In this document: positions 1 to 7,545 of the stretch, piece after piece
Position numbering within the stretch: the first letter of the stretch is position 1
How the letters are laid out: each line of letters opens with the position of its first letter
Assembly (NCBI GenBank): GCA_020882975.1
Contig: JAHRFD010000014.1
Coordinates: 1 to 64,000, forward strand
Source of the DNA: Microcoleus sp. EPA2
Lineage (GTDB): Bacteria > Cyanobacteriota > Cyanobacteriia > Cyanobacteriales > Microcoleaceae
Direction of reading: 5' to 3'
Length of the DNA: 64,000 nt
Program-made: the position numbers and the translations under genes
The notes under the pieces: generated by a model
What the model saw: the letters and a program-made list of their open reading frames with translations, nothing else
Database searches by the model: none
Told to the model about the DNA's origin: nothing

Positions 1-147
1 GCATTGTTGAGTTTGAGTTCTAGCTTCAGGGCGTACATAGCCAGGGAGCAAGTCAGGAGTGCCAACATTGATACTTATTTTACCAGTTACAGACAGCGAT
101 TGCGACAAGAACACCGTGTTTTTTGGACCTGATGTCTTTAATGTCAG
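1..147 (-). CDS. possible gene fragment reading off the left edge
   Basis: On the minus strand a frame without stops runs from about position 147 to the window edge, with possible GTG (114) or TTG starts but no ATG. The translation contains the stretch SVTGKISINVGTPDLLPG, which looks protein-like but which I do not recognise. It begins just at the end of the ribbon-helix-helix gene and could be the next gene of that operon. It could equally be chance, since only about 45 codons are visible. Confidence 0.2.
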   Translation of the reverse strand, partial: MTLKTSGPKNTVFLSQSLSVTGKISINVGTPDLLPGYVRPEARTQTQQC

Positions 148-320
148 GAAAAGTCTATGAAACTGCCGTTTAGTATCATCTCTTGACGCTCTCGAACAGA
201 TTTAGTCAGCAAGTACGTTGCCAAACTGCTAACGGATCTGCTTTCTTCTTCTGCCCATTCTTCCAGAGCTTTTTGAATTTCCTCTGGCAGATATGCGGTA
301 ACTCTTCCCCGTGAAGCCAT
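144..320 (-). CDS. ribbon-helix-helix (CopG/Arc-type) small protein, distal copy
   Basis: A 58-residue protein starting MASRGRVTAYLPEE. It has the ribbon-helix-helix pattern: a basic beta strand (RGRVTAYL, residues 4-11), then helix 1 (PEEIQKALEEWAEEESR) and helix 2 (SVSSLATYLLTKSVRERQE). I chose the ATG at 320 over an upstream in-frame codon because it aligns exactly with the paralogue just upstream, which has the same length and the same acidic WAEEE helix. Such proteins normally bind DNA as dimers and often serve as antitoxins or autoregulators. No toxin is recognisable next to it within the window, although the gene could continue into an operon beyond the left edge. Assignment to the fold is fairly secure, and the role is inferred. 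Confidence 0.75.
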   Translation of the reverse strand: MASRGRVTAYLPEEIQKALEEWAEEESRSVSSLATYLLTKSVRERQEMILNGSFIDFS

Positions 321-373
321 TCGTTGCACTACAAAACATATCAACACAGTCCATCTTACGCTGTGCCCATCGC

Positions 374-550
374 TTAAGTGCGATCGCTTTCTGATTCTTC
401 CTTTTTCTGCTCTTGGCGATCTCTGACTGCTTTAGCTGCCACATGGGATAGCAGGTTTGCAAGGGTTCTATCTTCTTCTTCTGCCCATTCGGACAGGGCC
501 TGATGAACGTCTTCTGGCAGTGTAACTGTAACTCGCATTCGTGAAGGCAT
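374..550 (-). CDS. ribbon-helix-helix (CopG/Arc-type) small protein, proximal copy
   Basis: A 58-residue protein beginning MPSRMRVTVTLPED, with a beta strand RMRVTVTL, helix 1 PEDVHQALSEWAEEEDR and helix 2 TLANLLSHVAAKAVRDRQE, then a charged tail. It is a paralogue of the protein encoded 53 bp downstream (same length, same WAEEE motif, same RDRQE/RERQE helix end). The two therefore look like a tandem duplication in one operon. A near-palindrome about 80-100 bp upstream (629-654) would be a natural operator for an RHH dimer. The function as a DNA-binding autoregulator or antitoxin is inferred from the family. Confidence 0.75.
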   Translation of the reverse strand: MPSRMRVTVTLPEDVHQALSEWAEEEDRTLANLLSHVAAKAVRDRQEQKKEESESDRT

Positions 551-628
551 GGGCTGGCACGGTTTTACTTCAATTGTCTTTAATTTTACACTCTAACATC
601 ATTTTATATATTTTTATGTTATCTGCAT

Positions 629-654
629 CTTATAACATCAAATGATGCTATAAG
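629..654. promoter_or_regulatory. 26-bp imperfect dyad, putative RHH operator
   Basis: The sequence CTTATAACATCA-AA-TGATGCTATAAG reads nearly the same on both strands (22 of 26 positions symmetric). It lies in AT-rich DNA upstream of the two minus-strand RHH genes and could be their operator. An overlapping half-site (ATGTTAT ... ATAACAT) lies just to the left. Position and symmetry are seen; the binding function is inferred. Confidence 0.45.
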
Positions 655-686
655 TGTATATAGGGTTCAGACCCTAAAAAGTCAGA

Positions 687-722
687 AGCCAGCCCCTTAC
701 TGTCCAAGGTTCCGGGCTGGCT
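687..722. other. inverted repeat upstream of the 758 gene
   Basis: AGCCAGCCC at 687-695 is complementary to GGGCTGGCT at 714-722, with an 18-nt loop. It could be a terminator for leftward or rightward transcription, or a leader hairpin of the gene starting at 758. No T-run follows. Confidence 0.4.
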
Positions 723-757
723 CTGGCTCCAAAAATATCAATGGAGTGTATTCAATT

Positions 758-988
758 ATGACTTATAAAGACCGCTTGCACTGTTGGGCGATCGCCCGTT
801 TGTTACCGACTCAGCAATGGATAATTGTCGCCCGCTTCCGCAGTCGTTCCGATGCAGAGGGGCATTTTCAGTTTTTGCGACAAACTATACCCCACGTTAA
901 GTTTGAGGTTGTGTTCGATATAAGCGGGGACAGTCACCGTTTATCGGCGTTGGGCCGTCCTTCCAATCCCGTCACCAGCACGTTATAA
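758..988 (+). CDS. small conserved-looking hypothetical protein
   Basis: A 76-residue protein beginning MTYKDRLHCWAIARLLP. The ATG at 758 is preferred to an in-frame GTG at 746 because GGAG at 743-746 lies 11 nt before it. The composition is mixed alpha/beta with the segment WIIVARFRSRSDAEGHFQFLRQ, which looks like a compact single domain of the size of many uncharacterised cyanobacterial proteins. There is no signal peptide or membrane segment. I do not recognise a family. It stands alone between the RHH operon and the DUF262 remnant. Confidence 0.5.
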   Translation: MTYKDRLHCWAIARLLPTQQWIIVARFRSRSDAEGHFQFLRQTIPHVKFEVVFDISGDSHRLSALGRPSNPVTSTL

Positions 989-1028
989 ATGGTAATTTTC
1001 GCGGCGGTTTCAGTTAATTAAACATTGG

Positions 1029-1058
1029 CGATCGCACTTTTTTTGATAAGTGCGATCG
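1029..1058. terminator. HIP1-based hairpin after the 758 gene
   Basis: CGATCGCACTT (1029-1039) pairs with AAGTGCGATCG (1048-1058) around a T-rich loop. It lies about 40 bp beyond the stop of the preceding gene. A hairpin made from two inverted HIP1 cores probably acts as a terminator; there is no clear T-tract after the stem. Confidence 0.4.
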
Positions 1059-1191
1059 TCCGTACCCTCTCAGCCAAATCAGAATTTACACTGGGGTGGC
1101 CTCAAGACTGAAATTCTCCGAACAGGACTTTATCAACCTTGGGCTGTGGTAAAATTATCATATCCACAACACTTTCTCGTTACTTAAAAAT

Positions 1192-1725
1192 ATGCGCTCG
1201 AAACTAGAACAAATTACGCTTCAAGACAGAAATGCTGCTGAAATGGAAATTCGCGACAAGCAGAAGCAAATTAATTACGACACGAAAGAGTATCCAGTCG
1301 AAATACTCGTTCAAAAATATATGGAAGGAATTAATGATAATACTAATAAGTTGTTTATTCCGGACTACCAACGTGAATTTGTTTGGGATGAAGCAAAGCA
1401 ATCAAAGTTTATCGAATCCGTAATTTGGGGGCTGCCAATACCTTCTATATTCGTTGTTGATATCGGTCATGATGAAAATGATGAACCACGTTTAGAGATC
1501 GTAGACGGTGCACAACGCATTCTTACCATAACTAGATTTGTTAACAACGAATTAACCTTAAGTGGACTCGAAAAAATAGAGCGTTTAAATGGATTTAAGT
1601 TTAGTGATTTACTCCTGCCTCGGCAGAGGAACTTCAACCGAAAGACAGTTCGGACGATCCAATTAACTGAAGCTGCAAATAAGGAAGTCCGAAGAGATTT
1701 ATTTAAACGGATACAATCATTTTAA
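1192..1725 (+). pseudogene. DUF262 (GmrS/DndB-like fold) protein, truncated N-terminal remnant
   Basis: The 177 residues match the N-terminal part of DUF262 proteins. They include IPDYQREFVWDEAKQSKFIESVIWG, shortened here to its key part PDYQREFVW (about residues 63-71), the family hallmark DGAQR (about 104-108, usually DGQQR) and RRDLFKRI near the end. In intact relatives RDLFKRI is followed by N-T-G and roughly 200 or more further residues. Here the frame stops three codons later and none of the other frames in the following 110 bp restores the family sequence. DUF262 enzymes of the GmrSD type are nucleotide-dependent restriction components. The gene next door encodes a HEPN protein of a kind often found beside DUF262 genes. 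This one is probably broken by an internal or 3' deletion. Confidence 0.7.
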
Positions 1726-1836
1726 GTGCAATGTCAATCCATTTTACATACTGCACACAATCTGAGGCAACCCGTTTTAGAAATAAAGTAGTGGCGCGTA
1801 TTAAATATTTCCGCAATTAACTGCCATGTCACACTC

Positions 1837-2529
1837 ATGAATACTGTATTTTTAGACTTTAATACACGCGCCAAAGAGGTGAATGATTACTTCATTTTTC
1901 TGGAGAGCTTGGAAAAACAGACAACGAAGTTAGCTTTATTCGATACTCGTGGCAAATACCAAATTCAAAGCCTCGATCCAGAGTTAGCAAAAACTCTCAA
2001 AGCTAATGGTTTTTTGTTGCTGTATAATTTAGTTGAATCCACTATGCGAAATGCCATTGAAGCCATATTTGATGAGTTTAAAAATCAAGCAATCTCCTTC
2101 GATCAACTCAAACCAGAAATCAAAATGATTGTTCTTCAAAATCTTAAAAAGCGTTCTCCTAAGAAAATTCATTTACATATCAACCAAATATCTACAGACA
2201 TCATCATAGCTACATTTGAACGCAAAGAACTATTTTCAGGGAATGTGGATGCTAAGGTGATTAAAGAAATAGCCGAAAAATACGGTTTTTCATATCAAAC
2301 AGACTTTGCTAAGACAAAGAACGGGCAAAACCTTGTAGTTATTAAACACAACAGGAACGACTTAGCGCACGGACTTAAGTCTTTTGAAGACGTGGGCCGA
2401 GATAAGACTATTGAGGAACTTTTAGAGATTAAGGAGGAAGTCAGAGAATACCTACGTCAAATACTGGAGAATATTAAAACTTATCTTGACAATCAAGAGT
2501 ATTTGGACGTAACTACAGGTAATCCTTAA
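1837..2529 (+). CDS. MAE_28990/MAE_18760-like HEPN nuclease-like protein
   Basis: A 230-residue, largely helical, soluble protein. Near the C terminus it carries RNDLAHG, i.e. an R-x4-H motif (Arg173, His178), the catalytic signature of HEPN ribonucleases. The preceding segments LLYNLVESTMRNAIEAIF and the following KTIEELLEIKEEVREYL helices fit the MAE_28990-type HEPN family common in cyanobacteria. These proteins are usually encoded next to DUF262 genes, as here, and are thought to be toxin or effector RNases in defence or toxin-antitoxin modules. The partner gene is truncated while this one is intact with an unbroken motif. RNase activity is inferred from the motif only. Confidence 0.75.
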   Translation: MNTVFLDFNTRAKEVNDYFIFLESLEKQTTKLALFDTRGKYQIQSLDPELAKTLKANGFLLLYNLVESTMRNAIEAIFDEFKNQAISFDQLKPEIKMIVLQNLKKRSPKKIHLHINQISTDIIIATFERKELFSGNVDAKVIKEIAEKYGFSYQTDFAKTKNGQNLVVIKHNRNDLAHGLKSFEDVGRDKTIEELLEIKEEVREYLRQILENIKTYLDNQEYLDVTTGNP

Positions 2530-2538
2530 TTTTAGGCT

Positions 2539-2608
2539 AAGAAACCGGGTTTCTGGGATGATTTAGGTTGGGTGGCGAGATATCTCGGAAGAAACCCGGT
2601 TTCTGGGA
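2539..2608. repeat. pair of GAAACCGGGTTTC palindromes in opposite orientation
   Basis: AGAAACCGGGTTTCT at 2540-2554 and its reverse complement AGAAACCCGGTTTCT at 2590-2604 are separated by 35 nt. Each is followed by GGGA. The same core occurs inside the ParB-like gene at 12494-12560 (again with a 35-nt spacer), at 41782-41814 and near 63683. It is a dispersed repeat; here it lies between the convergent HEPN gene and the secreted-protein gene and could fold as a terminator. Confidence 0.7.
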
Positions 2609-2620
2609 ATGATGGGAAGG

Positions 2621-3283
2621 CTACTTCCGCACCATCACAGACTTAATTACAGCATTCGGTTGATACTTGTTAGTCTCAAAAAATCCCCCTTGACCCGCGC
2701 CATAAACTCCCGCAAATTGCTTTCCTTCAGCCTGGGGAACAAACATAATTTTTCTACTCGGTTGGTTGGCAAAAACTACATTTTCTCTCATTTCATTATC
2801 AACATTATAAGATAAAGTAGTCTTGCCGTAAATTGCCTCGGCTTGTTTGAGAGTCATTCCTGCCCCCACGCCCTGAGCTGTTTTATAATTGGCATTGTCT
2901 GTCATCAAAATTTCAATGACATCTGTATCCTTTAGCTTTGTACCCGCAGCATAAATAATCCGATATTGCACTTTTCCCGACTGGATGAGGGCCACAGCAT
3001 CAAAATCAACCATAAAAGGAGACTCAACCTTAAACTGCGCCGTCGCACCCAAAGTCTTTTTTAGTTGTCCGAAAGTCATCCCGACCTTGGCTGTTCCCAT
3101 TGTGCGATCGCTAATTGCTACACTTGCAGAGGCAGGTTTTTGAGCAGCATTAGCCACTTTTGGCTGCGCGTTGGTACTGACACGCGCCACAGCGACACCG
3201 GGATTTGATATTGCTCCCAAATAAGAGCCGATCGCCAATAAAACAGCTATCATCGATCCAGACAAAACTTTAATATTGAACAT
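2621..3283 (-). CDS. secreted protein with two G-M-T repeats
   Basis: A 220-residue protein with a classical signal peptide (positive start, hydrophobic core VLLAIGSYLGAI, about residues 11-26, then Ala-rich cleavage region). The mature part contains two related segments, VGMTFGQLKKTLG (about 67-79) and AGMTLKQAEAIYG (about 141-153). This pattern recalls the duplicated small alpha/beta modules of BLIP/SmpA-like periplasmic proteins. The start is supported by TAGGAG 8 nt upstream of the ATG. The start codon overlaps the divergent frame of the small membrane protein on the other strand. The function is unknown and the location is likely periplasmic or outer envelope. Confidence 0.65.
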   Translation of the reverse strand: MFNIKVLSGSMIAVLLAIGSYLGAISNPGVAVARVSTNAQPKVANAAQKPASASVAISDRTMGTAKVGMTFGQLKKTLGATAQFKVESPFMVDFDAVALIQSGKVQYRIIYAAGTKLKDTDVIEILMTDNANYKTAQGVGAGMTLKQAEAIYGKTTLSYNVDNEMRENVVFANQPSRKIMFVPQAEGKQFAGVYGAGQGGFFETNKYQPNAVIKSVMVRK

Positions 3284-3305
3284 GACTAATTCTCCTAGAT
3301 TTCAA

Positions 3306-3470
3306 ATGCGACTATCTACCCGCGTCTTTTGGGCTATATTGGGCATCACCTTGTTAGTTTGGATTCTCAGAGGCGTTGGCCTCTTGACATTCATTCCGGG
3401 TGTGGTGATGTGGATACTGATTTTGCTGTCTTTTGTCGCGGGTATCCTCAGCACTATACTGCGTAGATAA
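3306..3470 (+). CDS. small two-helix membrane protein
   Basis: A 54-residue protein beginning MRLSTRVFWAILGIT, or 62 residues if the ATG at 3282 is used. It is almost entirely hydrophobic, with two predicted membrane helices (about 7-23 and 29-48) joined by RGVGLLTFIPG and a terminal RR. It is divergently transcribed from the secreted protein gene. If translation began at 3282 its start codon would overlap the start codon of that gene, so I prefer 3306, although neither has a good ribosome binding site. No family is recognised. Confidence 0.5.
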   Translation: MRLSTRVFWAILGITLLVWILRGVGLLTFIPGVVMWILILLSFVAGILSTILRR

Positions 3471-3488
3471 TTTCGTGTCCGGTAATAA

Positions 3489-3570
3489 TAGTTTGTTAAC
3501 TGTTAACTGTTCACTGTTCACTCTTGTCATAAAAATAACTAATAACAAATAACCAATAACAAATAACCCA
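3489..3570. repeat. short tandem repeat spacer (TAACTGT / AATAACC units)
   Basis: Runs of GTTAACTGTTAACTGTTCACTGTTCAC followed by ATAACTAATAACAAATAACC form a low-complexity spacer. Its two halves are partly complementary. It is of the heptamer short-tandem-repeat type seen at several other intergenic places in this window, and it separates the convergent small membrane protein and YihY genes. Confidence 0.6.
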
Positions 3571-4587
3571 TTATTTTAATTTCATTGCCTTTCCAACAGT
3601 CACATTCAATTGCGCTCCTATCAGCATCACCAAACAACAAAGATCCAGCCACAATAGCAAAACAATAAAAGTGCCGATCGTCCCGTAAGTCCAACTGTAA
3701 TTGCCCAAATGCAAAACGTAGAAGCGAAACAAAGCTGAAATCAGCGCCCACAAAACAGCCGCAAAGACAGCACCAGAAAAAATCGGTATATTTCGTTGGT
3801 GGCGGCTCGGTCCGTAGCGGTAAATAAAAGCAAAGGCAACTGATATAATTCCCAAAGCAATCGGCCAGCGCCACAACCGCCAAACAGCCAACAGTTGCGA
3901 CTCCAAAGGGCAATTTTTCACCAACGATAAGCAATTTTTAACATCTTTTAAATTGCAATTAGCAACGGACTCCAGCAGACAACTCTCGCGGGCAATAGCT
4001 TGTACAATTAAGTCGCTGACAAAGACTGCTCCCGATGCCATAATTAATAGTATAATTGTACCGATACTCAGGGTCAAAGAAATCAGTTTTGCCTTCACAA
4101 AAGAGCGAGTTCGATCGGGCGGAATTTCATGGATGCGATCGAGGGCAGCCATGGCCGCGCTCATTACTCCAGAAAAAGCCCACAAGGATGCTACAAAACT
4201 CAGAGAAAATAGTTGTTGGTTGCGATATAAAAGGATTTCTTTGAGGGAACTCCGAATCAAATTGCGCACATCATCGGGTATGACTTCGCCTAAAAGACCG
4301 GCGATTTGATACAGTGTTGATTGCAAAGGTTCAAAAAGCGCGATCGCCGATAACATAGCCAACAACCCCGGAAACAACGCCAGCATAGAATTGTAGGCCA
4401 TTTCCGCCGATAGCCCCGGCAACCGCTGCTCTCCTGCCTTCACGCAGACCTCCCGAAGCGTCCCCCAAGTCAAACAGCGACAAAATAGCCAAAAGTGACT
4501 AAATTTCTGTTTGATAGCTCTCAGTACCTTCCAAAGCACCCGAAATAAAGCTAAAATCAGGTAGCGCAGCCAGTAATAAATGTTCAT
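3571..4587 (-). CDS. YihY/BrkB family inner-membrane protein
   Basis: A 338-residue integral membrane protein. After a basic N-terminal region, the segment GLSAEMAYNSMLALFPGLLAMLSAIAL (key part AEMAYNSMLALFPGL, about residues 60-74) is the hallmark of the YihY/BrkB (UPF0761) family. Further membrane segments follow, including WAFSGVMSAAMAALDRIHE and the C-terminal TIGTFIVLLLWLDLCCLVMLIGAQLN region (key part TFIVLLLWL). Once named RNase BN, the family is now regarded as six-helix membrane proteins of unclear, possibly transport-related function. Length is usual for the cyanobacterial members. The start ATG lacks a clear Shine-Dalgarno sequence. Confidence 0.85.
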   Translation of the reverse strand: MNIYYWLRYLILALFRVLWKVLRAIKQKFSHFWLFCRCLTWGTLREVCVKAGEQRLPGLSAEMAYNSMLALFPGLLAMLSAIALFEPLQSTLYQIAGLLGEVIPDDVRNLIRSSLKEILLYRNQQLFSLSFVASLWAFSGVMSAAMAALDRIHEIPPDRTRSFVKAKLISLTLSIGTIILLIMASGAVFVSDLIVQAIARESCLLESVANCNLKDVKNCLSLVKNCPLESQLLAVWRLWRWPIALGIISVAFAFIYRYGPSRHQRNIPIFSGAVFAAVLWALISALFRFYVLHLGNYSWTYGTIGTFIVLLLWLDLCCLVMLIGAQLNVTVGKAMKLK

Positions 4588-4607
4588 AATTAATTAAGCT
4601 ATTACCA

Positions 4608-4665
4608 ATTCCCAATTCGCAATTCGCAATTCGCAATTCGCAATTGCCAATTCCCAATTCCCCAA
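4608..4665. repeat. CAATTCG/CAATTCC heptamer tandem repeat
   Basis: About seven to eight consecutive heptamers (CAATTCG then CAATTCC variants) fill the short divergent spacer just upstream of the coiled-coil gene at 4678. The same heptamer type precedes the nuclease-ParA gene at 10639. Such heptamer arrays (STRR) are known from filamentous cyanobacteria. Confidence 0.75.
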
Positions 4666-4677
4666 TCTAAAATCAAT

Positions 4678-5292
4678 ATGGTTCAAGATGTCAGACAGTG
4701 GTTAGATGAAATCAAGCGGCTGCAACAGCAGTTAACAGAAATGACGCGCGATCGCGATGAGGCCGGCGAAAGTGCGGCTCAGTGGCGTCAACTCTACAAT
4801 ACCGAAGCCGAACAGCGCCGGAATGATACTAAACTCACTCAGCAAACGATCGCCAATTTAGAAACACAAATACAGCAACTCCAAACTTTCTCTCCCATTG
4901 TATCGGAAGGCGAAGCAACTGGAATTGCCCGCCTGGAAGAAGTGGAACAACTGCAAACAGTGGGGGAACTTAAAGCTAAATTAGTTATGGTACTCCAAGA
5001 GCGCGATCGGGCGATCGAACAAATCAAACAACTGACTCAAGCCCTCAAACAAGAAGAAGCGCGCCACGCCGAAACTAGCAAAAATTTAACTAGCGCCCTA
5101 GGAGACGCCGTGGACTTGCTCACGAAAGCCAAAAATCCTGCCCCTGCAAAAACAGAGACAGCCTATTCTTTGGAGATAGTACCTGTTACCACGGGAAATC
5201 CCGGCGAAACTGCGATCGAAATCCGCCACAATCCGGCCCAACTTCCACCTTCTAAAAATCCGTTACTTCAGCTACCACCTTTTGAAAGTTAG
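4678..5292 (+). CDS. coiled-coil hypothetical protein
   Basis: A 204-residue soluble protein. Residues 5-65 and 90-135 show strong heptad patterns rich in Glu, Gln, Lys and Leu (for example WLDEIKRLQQQLTEM and RDRAIEQIKQLTQALKQEE), so it should form a long coiled coil. The last 50 residues are proline-rich (LPPSKNPLLQLPPF). Similar plain coiled-coil proteins are common in cyanobacteria without assigned function. It starts right after a heptamer repeat, is divergent from the YihY gene and is not obviously part of an operon. Confidence 0.65.
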   Translation: MVQDVRQWLDEIKRLQQQLTEMTRDRDEAGESAAQWRQLYNTEAEQRRNDTKLTQQTIANLETQIQQLQTFSPIVSEGEATGIARLEEVEQLQTVGELKAKLVMVLQERDRAIEQIKQLTQALKQEEARHAETSKNLTSALGDAVDLLTKAKNPAPAKTETAYSLEIVPVTTGNPGETAIEIRHNPAQLPPSKNPLLQLPPFES

Positions 5293-5338
5293 TAGTAATT
5301 AGTCAGTATTTGTGGGTGCTAAATGATACTATCTGCAA

Positions 5339-6376
5339 CTATCCCAGCCATGATGGGTTCATTGCCGTACTATCAAATTGACTACTGGTCTTATAAAGTT
5401 CGTACTGCCCTTTCAGCGCCGCCTCGCGAGTGCGATTCAACATCGCCGCCACTTGTGCCCGATCCATCGGCACAAACGTGCGGACTGCTTCAAAGGCTTG
5501 ATCCAAGAGTTGCATCGTATCAATACCAGTAATCACCACTGAAGTAGGTAGATTCATCGCATAGTGAAGACATTCGATGGGGGTAACAGTATTGCTTCTA
5601 AGTACATAGGAATCGCCCATAGATTTCATCCCCAACACACCCATTTGGTTCTTCACCAGCACCGGCAAAACTTGTTGCTCAAAACTTCTGAAATGACCAT
5701 CCATCACATTCAGCGGCATCTGTACCGTGTCAAAACGGAAATTGTTTTGAGTGGCAAGTTCCAGCATCCGCAAGTGAACTAAAGGGTCTTTGTGTCCTGT
5801 AAACCCGATGTAGCGAATCTTGCCCGCCTTCTGCGCTTCCACCACAGCTTCCATTGCCCCACCAGCCCCAAAAATGCGATCGGGGTCTTCCATCCTAATA
5901 ATTTCATGATGCTGCATCAGGTCAATGCGATCGGTCTGCAACGACTTCAACGAGTCGTCAATCTGCATCATCGCAGCGCCCTTAGTGCGACCGTCGATTT
6001 TGGTCATCAAAAACACCTTTTCCCGATAGCCATCCTTAAGGGCTGCACCCATCCAGCGGTGGCTGCGTCCGTTGTGATAGTCCCAGGAGTTGTCCATAAA
6101 ATTGATGCCACGATCGATCGCACTTCGGATCAACTTAATACTATCTTGCTCCTCTCGCAGGCGTCCGATATGGTGTCCCCCAAGGCCAATAGCAGACACT
6201 CGCTCTCCAGTCCGCCCCAGAGTTCTGTAAGTCATCTCCCCGCTTTTAGTTTGAGCTTGGCTAACTTCACCTTGGGCTAACACAGGTTTCAAAAACCCTT
6301 CGGAAGCAGCCAGCCCTGCTGCTACCACACCGGAAGCAGAAGTTACCTTTAACAACTCGCGTCTGCTGATACCCAT
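5339..6376 (-). CDS. aldo/keto reductase with Tat signal
   Basis: A 345-residue NADPH-dependent aldo/keto reductase. The start at 6376 is chosen over an in-frame TTG at 6391 because AAGGAAAG lies just upstream. The protein begins MGISRRELLKVTSASG, a twin-arginine export signal (SRRELLK followed by an Ala-rich core), so it is probably exported folded. After about residue 45 come TYRTLGRTGERVSAIGLGG, the catalytic-tetrad Asp-Tyr region NFMDNSWDYHNG, Lys in FLMTKIDGR and His in MQHHEI. The C-terminal LNRTREAALKGQYELYK helix is common in cyanobacterial relatives. The substrate is unknown. It is a single gene with a 300-bp upstream region. Confidence 0.85.
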   Translation of the reverse strand: MGISRRELLKVTSASGVVAAGLAASEGFLKPVLAQGEVSQAQTKSGEMTYRTLGRTGERVSAIGLGGHHIGRLREEQDSIKLIRSAIDRGINFMDNSWDYHNGRSHRWMGAALKDGYREKVFLMTKIDGRTKGAAMMQIDDSLKSLQTDRIDLMQHHEIIRMEDPDRIFGAGGAMEAVVEAQKAGKIRYIGFTGHKDPLVHLRMLELATQNNFRFDTVQMPLNVMDGHFRSFEQQVLPVLVKNQMGVLGMKSMGDSYVLRSNTVTPIECLHYAMNLPTSVVITGIDTMQLLDQAFEAVRTFVPMDRAQVAAMLNRTREAALKGQYELYKTSSQFDSTAMNPSWLG

Positions 6377-6391
6377 AAATCTTTCCTTCAA

Positions 6392-6699
6392 GCAACTACT
6401 AACGCCGACAGCAGCTCTCTTGCCACCCTAAGCACGGCCTAGTATGCCCTAACTGCGGGCTGTCAACTTTTACAATGGTAAGAAGGCAGTCGCTTCATTT
6501 CCTCTTTCTAAAGAAGGAGTGTGATTGGCGATCGATCTGATGGCACAAGCCCTTGGTAACAACTTAAGATTGGTCGATCGGCCAAATCTGAGTTTTCTCC
6601 CCATAAGTATTTCCTGAATAATGTAGCTAATCTAATGGGTATATTAATAAGTTGTAGCGGTTTGCGATCTTAGTCTAAATTTGATGATTGAGAAACATC
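6392..6699. other. intergenic region upstream of the aldo/keto reductase
   Basis: About 300 bp between the Uma2 gene (stop at 6700) and the reductase start. It holds GATCGATC-type HIP1-related sites and AT-rich stretches (for example TATATTAATAAGTTGTA near 6637). No gene or clear hairpin is seen. The reductase promoter should be here. Confidence 0.5.
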
Positions 6700-7335
6700 T
6701 TAGAGTTCTCCCGATTTTTCTCTCGCCCATGCTCGCACGGCTTTACGCAAAGAAATGCGCCCATAATTACGATTTTGCTCGATTAATCCCGGTATTTCTT
6801 GTATCGGAAGAGTTGGAAAAATAGAACTATTTTGTACTTCTATATATTCTTTCCCCGACCGTTGGTAGATTTTGAGTTCACCCGAATCATAACACCAAAT
6901 TTCTGGCACACCCAACCGAGCATAAATGGGAAAACGACTGAGAGATTTACTTGTTACGTCTATTTCTAAAGCCAAATCCGGTGGTGGATCTTGTTCCAAA
7001 TTAAACTGGAGTTTGCCGCGAATTTTTGACTCATTCTGGAAGTAGAAACAATTGTCTGGTTCTACCCCAGCTTTTTCGATTTCTCGCTTCCAAGTGGTTG
7101 AGCCTAAGCTTTCATAATCTTGCTCCAACACTTCTGCGATATCTTGAATGGAAATGCCGATCGTTTCTTTGTAGTATTCATGTTCGGGTAATGGTGTCAT
7201 AATTTCTAAAGTTCCATTATCATAGGCGAATCTAGCAGCACGGCTTTCACCGAGATCCGCAAGCAACTTCTCAAATTGTTGCCAACTGATATTATATAGA
7301 ACTACTCGATCGGCACGAGGTTTGGTTAGTAGCAT
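6700..7335 (-). CDS. Uma2 family (DUF820) putative endonuclease
   Basis: A 211-residue member of the Uma2/DUF820 family, greatly expanded in filamentous cyanobacteria. The PD-(D/E)xK-like core is visible as PPDLALEIDVTSKS (Asp and Glu about residues 118 and 122), followed by YARLGVPEIWCYD. The N-terminal half holds the family's GTLEIMTPLPEHE strand region. It is related to restriction-type nucleases and often acts in mobile or defence contexts, but most members are uncharacterised. GAGAAAAAG precedes the ATG. It is a single gene. Confidence 0.85.
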   Translation of the reverse strand: MLLTKPRADRVVLYNISWQQFEKLLADLGESRAARFAYDNGTLEIMTPLPEHEYYKETIGISIQDIAEVLEQDYESLGSTTWKREIEKAGVEPDNCFYFQNESKIRGKLQFNLEQDPPPDLALEIDVTSKSLSRFPIYARLGVPEIWCYDSGELKIYQRSGKEYIEVQNSSIFPTLPIQEIPGLIEQNRNYGRISLRKAVRAWAREKSGEL

Positions 7336-7545
7336 AACTTTTTCTCAAAACTTTTTGATAGGTAATCCTATTATAGCCGAAGGAAATTCGGCAACGGATT
7401 TGGCTCCCATCAAGGACATCCCCTTGACAGAAGAAGAAAAGACACAGAAAAGGACAGAGAGTATTCATATCTCCTGAAATAAAACTCAGTTAAATTCATC
7501 CGTCTCTCCCTGTCCGAATCCGTGTCGTTCCCGAATTCCTTCTTC

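Noticed and set aside
1726-1836. Frameshift continuation of the DUF262 gene
   Set aside because: None of the other two frames after the stop at 1725 restores DUF262 sequence, so a simple frameshift does not explain the truncation; deletion is more likely.
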